From: CAZMNY01 sp964567745
Lineage (GTDB): Bacteria; Planctomycetota; Planctomycetia; Pirellulales; Pirellulaceae
NCBI GenBank assembly: GCA_964567745.1
Contig: CAZMNY010000012.1
Coordinates: forward strand, 62,001 to 126,000
DNA length: 64,000 nucleotides
Direction: 5' to 3'
Position 1 is the stretch's first letter, and every line of letters begins with the position of its first letter. A program made the translations under genes and the position numbers. Under the pieces are notes generated by a model that saw only the letters and a list, made by a program, of their open reading frames with translations, did not search any database and had not been told where the DNA came from. Shown one piece after another: positions 26,750 to 34,712 of this stretch.

Positions 26750-28228
26750 CTAGCTCTTCTTCTTGCTAGGCTTTCGCTTATGGTGTGGCTTGGCCCGACT
26801 GCGGACTCGCTTCTTGGCGTATTTCTTTTTCTTTGCCGGCGCCACGCTGCTCGAATCCAGCGAATCGCCCTCGCCCTTCCTGACGGTCTTCTTCTTTTTC
26901 TTGGCGACCTTTTTCTTGGCGCCGTCGCGATTGCTCGAGCCTCCACTTGATCGCGGTTCACTGGAATCGCGATAGCGGGTCTTCTTTCGCGAAGACTTCT
27001 TCTTCGGATTGCCTCGGCGGGCGGGTCCCTCGGATTGTTCGTACTTGCGATCGACATGTCGAGGCGCGGGCGTGACTTCTTCCGCTGGCATCTTGGGAAG
27101 TCGCGAACCGGCCGGAATGGCTTGGCCTATCAGCTTTTCGATCGCTTTTAGATCACGACGTTGATCGGCGTTGCAAAATGTGATCGCGATGCCGGCGTCG
27201 CCAGCTCGACCCGTCCTGCCGATTCGGTGCACATACGTCTCGGGCGTGGAGGGCATATCGTAGTTAATGACATACGAAATCCCGCTCACATCAATCCCTC
27301 TCGCCGCAATGTCGGTGGCGACCAGGACCTGGACTTTCCCCGACTTGAAATTGTCCAAGGTGCGCTGACGTTTATTCTGCGACTTGTTGCCGTGAATTGC
27401 CTCCGCGTGGATTCCGGTTCGGCTGAGCTTTCGGACAACCGCGTCGGCACCATGTTTCGTTCTTGTGAAGATGAGCGTCGTTCCGTCCGGCTGCGACTTG
27501 AGGATGGTCGCGAGCAGCTGCACTTTTTTCGCTTGCGTTACATGATAGACGGACTGTTTAATCAACTCCGCCGTTTGCTTCTGCGGTTTGATGCTGATGC
27601 TGACCGGATCCGTCAACGTGCTATTGGCGAGATCGCGAATATCGCGAGGCATTGTGGCTGAGAACAGTAGCGTTTGCCGTTCGCTGGGCGTCTTGCGAAT
27701 GATCCGCCTGACATCCGGAAGGAATCCCATGTCGAACATGTGGTCCGCTTCGTCGAGCACCAGAATCTCGACCCAGCCCAGATCGATGAATCCCTGCTGA
27801 ATCAGATCGAGTAGTCTTCCTGGCGTCGCCACCAGGACATCGACGCCGGCCTGGAGCGCCTTGGTTTGCGGGTGTTGGCTGACTCCGCCAAAAACCACAG
27901 TCTGACGAATCTTGGTTCGCTTGCCGTAAACTCGAAAACTGTCGCCAATCTGCGCCGCCAATTCGCGAGTCGGACTGAGTACGAGTGCTCGAATTGGGCG
28001 CCGCGATCGCTTGGTTTTTCCGCTCGCCTCCGTCGACGAAAGCGTGTGCAAAATCGGCATCGCAAAAGCGGCAGTCTTGCCTGTCCCGGTCTGCGCGCAA
28101 CCCAGCATGTCTCGCCCTTCTAAGATCGGCGGGATCGATTTGGTTTGGATTGGGGTGGGAGTTTCGTAGCCGGCCTTATCGGCTGCGCGCACAATGGAGT
28201 CGCAAAGGCCCAAATGTTCAAAGCCCAT
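26750..28228 (-). CDS. DEAD-box RNA helicase with lysine-rich tail (RhlE-like)
   Basis: 492 residues. The core (1-375) has the Q motif (GYETPTPIQ), motif I AQTGTGKTAAF, PTRELA, motif II DEAD, motif III SAT, TDIAARGID and motif VI HRIGRTGRAG, in order and intact. The last 115 residues are a low-complexity basic tail with many Lys runs (KKKSSRKK, KKKVAKKKKK, KPSKKKS), likely to hold RNA. The enzyme unwinds RNA in an ATP-dependent way, in ribosome assembly or RNA decay. A tract of C9 lies 13 bases upstream of its ATG (see the G-run feature), which could alter the leader. Confidence 0.93.
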   Translation of the reverse strand: MGFEHLGLCDSIVRAADKAGYETPTPIQTKSIPPILEGRDMLGCAQTGTGKTAAFAMPILHTLSSTEASGKTKRSRRPIRALVLSPTRELAAQIGDSFRVYGKRTKIRQTVVFGGVSQHPQTKALQAGVDVLVATPGRLLDLIQQGFIDLGWVEILVLDEADHMFDMGFLPDVRRIIRKTPSERQTLLFSATMPRDIRDLANSTLTDPVSISIKPQKQTAELIKQSVYHVTQAKKVQLLATILKSQPDGTTLIFTRTKHGADAVVRKLSRTGIHAEAIHGNKSQNKRQRTLDNFKSGKVQVLVATDIAARGIDVSGISYVINYDMPSTPETYVHRIGRTGRAGDAGIAITFCNADQRRDLKAIEKLIGQAIPAGSRLPKMPAEEVTPAPRHVDRKYEQSEGPARRGNPKKKSSRKKTRYRDSSEPRSSGGSSNRDGAKKKVAKKKKKTVRKGEGDSLDSSSVAPAKKKKYAKKRVRSRAKPHHKRKPSKKKS

Positions 28229-28642
28229 TCATCCGTCTCTAGGGGGGGGGTCTCTTGGGGGGGTCCCAGGACCAATCGGCGACACAGAGTGTCGGAAGAC
28301 CGCAGGCACCTGGACGTCTTCCAATGGCGTCGCCGCGGAAAGAGTAAACTCAAGCCTAACGCCAGAAGCATCCCTGTCTAGTGCTAATGTCAATTCTCCT
28401 CGCCGAGGGACAGGCACTAACGCGGTTTGGGTCGTCTTTGCCGCCGCCGAATCGAACTTGCTTGGCGCTCGCTTCGCGTCAATGCGTACGTCCAAAGGAC
28501 GCCAGCGGGAGTAGTTCTCTATTTTGGGAATTGGTTCCTACCACGTTGGGCGGTGCCGTGTTAACCTCCTGAATTGGGCGTTTCCGCCGCCGACAGCGCT
28601 GGCCGCGTCGGGCGTGAAGACAAACCAAAACAGGACAATTCA
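28229..28642. other. Divergent intergenic region with G-tracts
   Basis: About 414 bases between the helicase (leftward) and glycosylasparaginase (rightward) genes. Apart from the G9/G7 tracts near its left end it shows no clear gene. A minus-strand frame of 88 codons (28229-28495) reads through the G-tracts as Pro-rich sequence and is not credible. Confidence 0.35.
28242..28263 (+). repeat. Two long G homopolymer tracts (G9 and G7)
   Basis: On the plus strand there is a run of nine Gs (28242-28250), six bases (TCTCTT), then seven Gs (28257-28263). On the helicase-coding strand these are C9 and C7 tracts in its leader, the nearer one 13 bases from the ATG. Runs this long are prone to slippage and can also form G-quadruplex structure. 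Confidence 0.9.
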
Positions 28643-29623
28643 ATGGTAACAAGACGAACATTTCTAGCCGCAACCACCGCGGCTGCAGTCGTCCAATCAG
28701 GAGTTAATGCGGTGGCGAAAGAATCCGAGAATAACGCCAAACGGCCCGTCGTCATTTCCACCTGGCGACATGGCCTCGATGCCAACGCCGCCGCTTGGCG
28801 CATCCTCGAAAAAGGCGGACGCGCCCTCGACGCTGTCGAAGCGGGCGTTCGGCAGAGTGAGTCCGACCCAAAAGTGTCGAGTGTCGGATACGGAGGTCTA
28901 CCGGATCGAGATGGCAACGTAACTCTCGACGCCTGCATCATGGACGAGGAAGGCGACTGTGGCTCCGTTGCCTTTCTCAAGCAAATCAAGAACCCAATCT
29001 CGGTTGCTCGCCGAGTCATGGAAAAAACTCCCCACGTGATGTTGGCGGGCGAAGGCGCGTTGGAATTCGCCGTCGCGCAAGGCTTCCCGAAAGAAGACTT
29101 GATGACGGACGACTCTCGAGCTGCATGGGAGAAGTGGAAGCAGAATCCGCCCAAGGAGTTCAAGCCGGAAGTTAATGTCGAGAACCACGACACCATCGGA
29201 ATGGTCGCGGTTGATTCGAACGGCGACCTATCCGGCGCCTGCACAACAAGCGGTCTGGCCTGGAAACTTCATGGCCGCATCGGCGACTCGCCAATCATTG
29301 GCGCCGGGCTGTATGTCGACAATGAAGTTGGTGCCGCCAGCGCAACCGGGGTCGGCGAAGCAGTTATCCGAGCCGTCGGAAGTTTTCTCGTCGTTGAACT
29401 CATGCGACAGGGGCATTCGCCACAAGCAGCCTGTCGCTTGGGCACCGAACGAGTTATCAGCAAAAACCCAAACTGGCGGGAGCTCCAAGTCGGCTTCATT
29501 GCGATCGACAAACAGGGCCGCACGGGATCGTATTGCATCCAGCCCGGCTTCGACTACGCCTTATACGACAGCGATCGAGGCAATCAGCTAATCAAGGCCG
29601 ACAGCCGAGTGAAGAAATCGTAG
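28643..29623 (+). CDS. Tat-exported N4-(beta-N-acetylglucosaminyl)-L-asparaginase
   Basis: 326 residues from the ATG at 28643, with AGGA 8 bases upstream. The start MVTRRTFLAATTAAAVV is a Tat signal. The rest is an N-terminal-nucleophile hydrolase: WRHGLDANAAAWRILEKGG, GYGGLPDRDGNVTLDACIM, and NHDTIGMVAVD with Thr184, where autocleavage between Asp and Thr makes the active beta chain. GRIGDSPIIGAGLYVDN is the substrate-binding signature. The family cleaves the GlcNAc-Asn link of glycoproteins, which fits an exported enzyme degrading glycoprotein debris. It converges on the diheme gene with 13 bases between. Confidence 0.9.
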   Translation: MVTRRTFLAATTAAAVVQSGVNAVAKESENNAKRPVVISTWRHGLDANAAAWRILEKGGRALDAVEAGVRQSESDPKVSSVGYGGLPDRDGNVTLDACIMDEEGDCGSVAFLKQIKNPISVARRVMEKTPHVMLAGEGALEFAVAQGFPKEDLMTDDSRAAWEKWKQNPPKEFKPEVNVENHDTIGMVAVDSNGDLSGACTTSGLAWKLHGRIGDSPIIGAGLYVDNEVGAASATGVGEAVIRAVGSFLVVELMRQGHSPQAACRLGTERVISKNPNWRELQVGFIAIDKQGRTGSYCIQPGFDYALYDSDRGNQLIKADSRVKKS

Positions 29624-29636
29624 CAGCGAGCGGAGC

Positions 29637-31004
29637 TTACTTCTTGATTTGAGCTCCGGGCACTACCTCGGCCTTTTCGAAGCCTTCGCGCCAGGAGGCG
29701 TCGATAACCGCTGCGCCGGCAAAGTCGCTCTTTCCAAGCATGGCGACTGGATCTTTCTCGAGCCGCTTGGTTGAATCGACATAGGCTTTGATGATGTACT
29801 TTCCGGGTGGCAGCTGACCGCCCTCCGAATTCCACTTCTTGGCAAGCTCGTTATCGGCATCCGCCAACAAGAACAGTGCGCCGTTGACCATGCGCCGTGG
29901 CGTGAGAGTGCCTTGCGTAAACGCGATGGGCGACTCGCTCCACTTCCCGTCATCCGCCTGCTGATGCACAAACAATTGCACGCGAGCAAAGCCGGGCCAA
30001 GCTTCCGGTGCGTTGCGAATGCGGAGTATGTGCTTGGACGGGAACCAATTGTCGCTAGGAAGCTGCTCGACTTCTGTGTACGTGCCTTTGACGACTTGCG
30101 AATAGTCCTGGATCCAAGCGACAAATGACTTGTAAGACTGATCGTCGACGTGCATTTTCAGTCCACCCATGTGGGTAACCGGAATCAGCGAAGACGGCGA
30201 TTCAAATTTGCCTGGGGCAATCCTCTTCGGCAACTTGGCAGTCGGCTTGAGAATCAACAAACTCTCGCGGGGATTGTCGATGTTAATCAGTTGTAAATGC
30301 TTGCTCGACTTACGGCGACTGCTGGCGAGCAGGCTGGCCATCGTTGCCTCGGGCGTCTCGCGAAAAATCTTCATTCGCTGGCCGTACTGCTTGAGAAGCT
30401 TCTCGTAGTTTTGTCGAGGCTTGGCGTGTTTGGGGTTGTTCTCGTCAATCTCATGTGGCGTGTGGCATGGGAAGCAGCGTAGTCGCTGCGACCAAATGTT
30501 ACGGGTAAACGAATCGGCCAGGCGACTCTTGCGGTTGTGCTTGATCACAGCGTCTGAAGTGGCGGGCTTGGCGAGTTTCGTTTTCGGGTCGAGTTTCACG
30601 TGCCGGATCTTGCGGTCATTGCAGCAGGCATCGATCCAAGCCGCAAACGCTTCGTACTCGGCCTGCCGCGTCCGTTTGTGAATAAGCCGGGCGCCTCGGT
30701 CGAGATCTTCTTCGCCCATTGAGATCAACTTGAGAATCTTCGATTCAGCCGGGCGTTCGACGTTCACAAGCCCCTGTTCTCGCAACGACGCAAACGTCTG
30801 CTCGCTCGAAGGCAAAATGTAGTCCTTCAAGTCAACAGAGGACAAATGACATTGAACGCAACTCGACGGTTTGGGCGAGCGAAATATCGGCATGATTCGC
30901 TGCTCGAACAAGTCCAAGCCACTCGATTCGCCCGCCCCGTCTTCGGCGCCGACGATGTTGGCTGAGAAGGCGGCAACGAGAAGTAAAAGGGCGAGACGTC
31001 GCAT
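29637..31004 (-). CDS. Exported diheme c-type cytochrome-like protein
   Basis: 455 residues with a Sec signal (MRRLALLLLVAAFSANIVGA). Two CxxCH heme motifs are seen: CVQCH near residue 49 and CFPCH near residue 177. Between them are LHKRTRQAEYEAFAAWIDACC-like helices typical of planctomycete cytochromes. The C-terminal half is a beta-rich domain (VTHMGGLKMHVDDQSYKSFVAWIQDY and ARVQLFVHQQADDG). It may carry electrons to or sense redox in the periplasm. Its upstream neighbour is gatA at 209 bases. Confidence 0.75.
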   Translation of the reverse strand: MRRLALLLLVAAFSANIVGAEDGAGESSGLDLFEQRIMPIFRSPKPSSCVQCHLSSVDLKDYILPSSEQTFASLREQGLVNVERPAESKILKLISMGEEDLDRGARLIHKRTRQAEYEAFAAWIDACCNDRKIRHVKLDPKTKLAKPATSDAVIKHNRKSRLADSFTRNIWSQRLRCFPCHTPHEIDENNPKHAKPRQNYEKLLKQYGQRMKIFRETPEATMASLLASSRRKSSKHLQLINIDNPRESLLILKPTAKLPKRIAPGKFESPSSLIPVTHMGGLKMHVDDQSYKSFVAWIQDYSQVVKGTYTEVEQLPSDNWFPSKHILRIRNAPEAWPGFARVQLFVHQQADDGKWSESPIAFTQGTLTPRRMVNGALFLLADADNELAKKWNSEGGQLPPGKYIIKAYVDSTKRLEKDPVAMLGKSDFAGAAVIDASWREGFEKAEVVPGAQIKK

Positions 31005-31213
31005 GCCTTAGCACTCCAAGTGGTCTTGGCGATTCACCAATAAGCGGATCAGCGTTCGCACGGACAGCGTTCCAGATCTTCCTGAGACTGGTTTTTCTGA
31101 GCCGCACGCATTGACACTCCAGTCGATAGTCAATTTGTAACTGATGCTACGTTGGATGAACAGAGAATTCCACCCGGCGAACCGCGTGCAGCGATCCAGG
31201 CAGCTCGCATCAA

Positions 31214-32653
31214 CTACGAATTGTCGCAGCTTTCGACGGCCTGAGCCGCTTCCAGCAACCGCGGCTCGTCCAACCAGGGAGCGACTAACTGCACTCCGAT
31301 CGGCAGCCCATCTTCGCTCTTGCCGCAAGGAACGCTAATCGCCGGCACGCCTGCCAAGTTGGCGATCACGCTAAACACATCGCTCAGGTACATCGTCAGC
31401 GGGTCATCCGTCTTCTCGCCAATACGAAACGCGGGCGTCGGGGTGATCGGATGGATGAGCAGATCACACTGTTTGAACGCTTCACTAAAATCTTCCTTGA
31501 TCAAGCGGCGGACTTTGAGGGCCTTGTTGTAGAACGCATCGATGTAGCCGGCGCTCAACACGTAGGCACCCAGCATGATGCGTCGCTGCACTTCGGCGCC
31601 GAAGCCTTCGTTGCGAGTCTGGAGCATCATGTCGTTGAGGTCGTTGTAGTTCTCGGCTCGAAAGCCGTAATGGCATCCCTCGTATCGAGCCAAGTTTGAG
31701 CTCGCTTCGGCCGAGGCGACGATATAGTAGGTCGGCAATGCATACGACGTATGTTTCATGGGCACCTCGACGATTGAATGCCCAGCCTGCTCGAGCTGCT
31801 GAATCGTCCGGCGCACTGCCTGAGAAACTTCCGGCGACACACCATCGATAAAATATTCTTGCGGAATGCCGAAACGGAATTTTGTCTCTGAGTTCAGCGA
31901 CGCCAGATAGTCGGGAACGGGCGCGTCGAGCGATGTCGAGTCGCGCTTGTCATGCCCTGCGATCACCTGAAGCGCCAACGCGCAATCGCCAACTGTCTTC
32001 GTAAGCGGACCGATCTGATCGAACGATGAAGCGTAGGCAATGAGTCCATACCGAGAGACTCGCCCATAGGTGGGCTTCAGCCCGACAACTCCACAGAACG
32101 CTGCGGGCTGTCTGACGGACCCGCCCGTATCGGCGCCCAAGGCGAGAATTGCCTCTTGTGCCGCTACCGCAGCTGCCGACCCGCCGCTCGTGCCGCCCGG
32201 GACATGTTCGTGATTGTTGGGGTTTCGAGTGACATGAAACGCCGAGTTCTCGGTGCTCGAGCCCATCGAGAACTCGTCCATGTTCGTCTTGCCGATGACG
32301 ATCCCGTCGGCGTCTTCAATTTTGCTGACGACGGTCGCGTCGTACGGCGGCCGAAACTGTTCAAGCATCTTCGATGCGCAAGTCGTCAACTTATCCTTCA
32401 CGCAGAGGTTGTCTTTCAACGCGATAGGCAAGCCCGCCAATGGGCCAATTGCATCGCCGGCCATTCGTCGCTCATCGACCTTCTTCGCTTTCTTGACAAG
32501 GTCGTCAGCGTCTTCAAGCGAAATGTAGGCCTGAACGTCCTTCTCGACTGCGTCGATTTGCGACAGCACCGATTGCATCACGTCGACGGACGAAACTTCT
32601 TTCGCCTCTAGCTTTTGTGATAGCTCAACGGCTGAAAGTAATGACAATGACAT
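31214..32653 (-). CDS. gatA: Glutamyl-tRNA(Gln)/aspartyl-tRNA(Asn) amidotransferase subunit A
   Basis: 479 residues of the amidase signature family. The catalytic triad is in place: Lys in IVIGKTNMDEFSMG, Ser in GGTSGGSAAAVAA and the nucleophile Ser in LGADTGGSVRQPAAF. The C-terminal GVQLVAPWLDEPRLLEAA matches GatA. It makes ammonia from glutamine for GatB to amidate mischarged tRNA. I start at the ATG at 32653, with GGGA upstream; earlier Met codons extend it without similarity. gatC and gatB are not beside it, so the operon is split. Confidence 0.94.
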   Translation of the reverse strand: MSLSLLSAVELSQKLEAKEVSSVDVMQSVLSQIDAVEKDVQAYISLEDADDLVKKAKKVDERRMAGDAIGPLAGLPIALKDNLCVKDKLTTCASKMLEQFRPPYDATVVSKIEDADGIVIGKTNMDEFSMGSSTENSAFHVTRNPNNHEHVPGGTSGGSAAAVAAQEAILALGADTGGSVRQPAAFCGVVGLKPTYGRVSRYGLIAYASSFDQIGPLTKTVGDCALALQVIAGHDKRDSTSLDAPVPDYLASLNSETKFRFGIPQEYFIDGVSPEVSQAVRRTIQQLEQAGHSIVEVPMKHTSYALPTYYIVASAEASSNLARYEGCHYGFRAENYNDLNDMMLQTRNEGFGAEVQRRIMLGAYVLSAGYIDAFYNKALKVRRLIKEDFSEAFKQCDLLIHPITPTPAFRIGEKTDDPLTMYLSDVFSVIANLAGVPAISVPCGKSEDGLPIGVQLVAPWLDEPRLLEAAQAVESCDNS

Positions 32654-32897
32654 GCGGTTCCCATCGGTTTCAACGGCTGGATTCATGGGCAACAAGCCGC
32701 CGAATCGTAGACCTGACGCGACGCCAAGCCATCAGGTGCGGCCTGCAAACCCGGCAAGTTTGAAGGGTGACGCCGATTGGACGGCGAGGACGAGCGATCC
32801 CATGCGGGCCACGGTACGAATTTACGGCAAGCCGTTTTTTGTCGCAACCGGAGCAACGGCGGCAGACCGTACTGAACGAGTGTCCGCGGAGGCAATT

Positions 32898-33740
32898 CTA
32901 AGACGTCACGTCCGTATCGCTATGACCACGCACGCTCTCGGCACAGCGGACCGCAAACGCCAAAGCGTCCTCCTTTGATGTGATTCCTTGAGCTTGATGA
33001 ACCGTGCAATAACCAGCGTATTGAATCGAACGGAGGGCGGCGAATACCGAGTGAAAGTCGATACCGCCGGCCTCCCATGGGGCGAGATGGTCAAAGTAGA
33101 CGCGGCCACGACAGTAGGTTGGAAGCGAGTCGGCGCCTTTTGGATTCAGGCAGTGGTTTTGCAGATAGACGTTCATCAAATGGGGGCGGAGCCGCGCAAG
33201 TGTCTGCAGGCCGTAGGATTGCCCGCAGAGCAGGAGGTTTGCCGGCTCATAGATAACCCCAAAGTTCGGCTGGGCAATCTCGCCGACGACGGCCAGCATG
33301 TCGTCGACCCGTTCAAAGATCGAACTTGTATGGCACTGGTGCGCAAGCCGGATCCCCCGCTCCGCCGCGCGAATTGCGGAGTCGCGCGCAAAGGGAATAT
33401 CTTCGCGACGCTTCAAGCAGACTCGAATCAAATCGCAACCCAATGCGTCGGCCACGTCGAGACTCGGGTTGATGTCTCGCAAGCTGTCGGGCCCTCGATC
33501 GTTATTGAGAGGCACGTTGGAATCGGCTGTGACCATCGATACTCGCAATCCCGAGTCCTCGACCAGCCGCCGCATGTCTCGAAGTTGCGGCAGTGGTGAA
33601 TCGACGCCGCCCGCGCTCGCTCGCATGCAAACGGCCTGATAACCCGCTTCACGCGCGATCGACACCATTTGCTCGAATGGCAAGTTGAGGCGCGTCTTGC
33701 ACGCGGATTCGACGATTCGAACTGAAAGAGAAAGTTGCAT
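32898..33740 (-). CDS. Sugar phosphate isomerase/epimerase-like TIM barrel
   Basis: 280 residues without signal peptide, the third barrel of this type in the window. LPFEQMVSIAREAGYQAVCMRAS is the second strand, LGCDLIRVCLKRREDI the middle strand, PNFGVIYEPANLLLCG the metal/active-site strand, and MNVYLQNHCLNPKG and GIDFHSVFAAL the late strands. The start at 33740 (MQLSLSVRIVESA) opens directly with strand 1; the open frame further upstream adds 42 residues without family similarity. It lies 244 bases upstream of gatA on the same strand. The substrate is unknown. Confidence 0.8.
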   Translation of the reverse strand: MQLSLSVRIVESACKTRLNLPFEQMVSIAREAGYQAVCMRASAGGVDSPLPQLRDMRRLVEDSGLRVSMVTADSNVPLNNDRGPDSLRDINPSLDVADALGCDLIRVCLKRREDIPFARDSAIRAAERGIRLAHQCHTSSIFERVDDMLAVVGEIAQPNFGVIYEPANLLLCGQSYGLQTLARLRPHLMNVYLQNHCLNPKGADSLPTYCRGRVYFDHLAPWEAGGIDFHSVFAALRSIQYAGYCTVHQAQGITSKEDALAFAVRCAESVRGHSDTDVTS

Positions 33741-33969
33741 CGACCGTGCCGGTGTTGAGTTGAATCGAACGGCGATTTTCGCATCGACGATAGCTGATTC
33801 ACCAACGTTGCTGCGAAAATTCGGTTGGCGACTGTAAGACGCTTGCGCCTCGCCAAACGACGCCACCGCAAATTGTTAACTTGTCGGTCGGTGAATACAA
33901 TTGGGCCTGCGACTAGAAGCTCGAGTCATGTGCCAGGCAACGAGGAGCAGCTGGAAAGAGACGAAATTG

Positions 33970-34383
33970 ATGAAGAAGCGAAATGGTTTCGAATTGACTG
34001 CGGTTGTCCTGTTACGCTGTCTCGGAGTGAGCGGAATGCTTGCCGCCGTGGCAGTGTTCATGCCTTTTTCCTGGATGCAAATATGCCACGAATGGTTGGG
34101 AATGGGCGAGCTGCCCGATGCTCCGATCGTCAGTTACCTATCGCGTTCACTCTCGGCATTTTATGTTTGGGTCGGTGCCTTCGTGTTGCTGATGTCATTC
34201 GACCTGGCGAAATACCGTCACCTGATCCGGCTGTGGGGCTTGAGCGTATGCGTCGTCGGGGTCGTCGCCATTTGGGTCGATCTGGCATCCGGACTACCGT
34301 CGATGTGGACCTGGAGCGAAGGCCCGCCCATGCTAATCATCGGGCCGTTGATCGTCTATTGCGAACGGCGTTTTCAGGATTGA
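33970..34383 (+). CDS. Small membrane protein with about four transmembrane segments
   Basis: 137 residues, no family recognised. After a basic start (MKKRNGFE) come four hydrophobic segments: LTAVVLLRCLGVSGMLAAVAVF, SAFYVWVGAFVLLMSF, LIRLWGLSVCVVGVVAIWVDLA and MLIIGPLIVYC. The loop after segment 1 has ICHEWLGMGELPDAPIVSYLSRS. GAAAGAG lies upstream of the ATG. It is transcribed away from the isomerase-like gene and stands alone before the S9 peptidase. Confidence 0.65.
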   Translation: MKKRNGFELTAVVLLRCLGVSGMLAAVAVFMPFSWMQICHEWLGMGELPDAPIVSYLSRSLSAFYVWVGAFVLLMSFDLAKYRHLIRLWGLSVCVVGVVAIWVDLASGLPSMWTWSEGPPMLIIGPLIVYCERRFQD

Positions 34384-34712
34384 ATCAGCCGGCCAATCTG
34401 CCGCTGCGAATCGAACCGCCGAGTTGAGCCTTTACCGCCAACTCGCCCAAATCGCGTTTGTGATCCCGACCGAGACTGATGCCCCGGCAGCCACTGGCAA
34501 TTAAGCTGGACTACCGCTCGGCCATCCCCAATTAAACCGGCAACGACGCCTCGTGCCAAACGCTCGGAATTGGGACGAGGCATTTTCGTACTCGACTCGT
34601 CGACGCGCGGACAGACACTCGAGTGAGTGCTGAGCTACCGTACAGAGGCCGCAAGGCTTATTGTCATTCGCGCGTCGTCGTCAGGCAACTCAACTTACAC
34701 AGGTGCAAACCG
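34384..34712. other. Intergenic region before the S9 peptidase gene
   Basis: This 329-base gap on the plus strand contains a terminator-like hairpin (34548-34586) and presumably the peptidase promoter. No frame in it has features of a gene. Confidence 0.35.
34548..34586 (+). terminator. Possible intrinsic terminator
   Basis: GCCTCGT and ACGAGGC can pair over 7 bp, with two further C-G pairs after one mismatch, and ATTTTCG follows. It may end the small membrane protein transcript although it is 165 bases past the stop. The T-run is weak. Confidence 0.4.

Noticed and set aside
32654..32897. Possible gatC between the isomerase-like gene and gatA
   Set aside because: The frames here give no GatC-like helical sequence, so gatC must be elsewhere.
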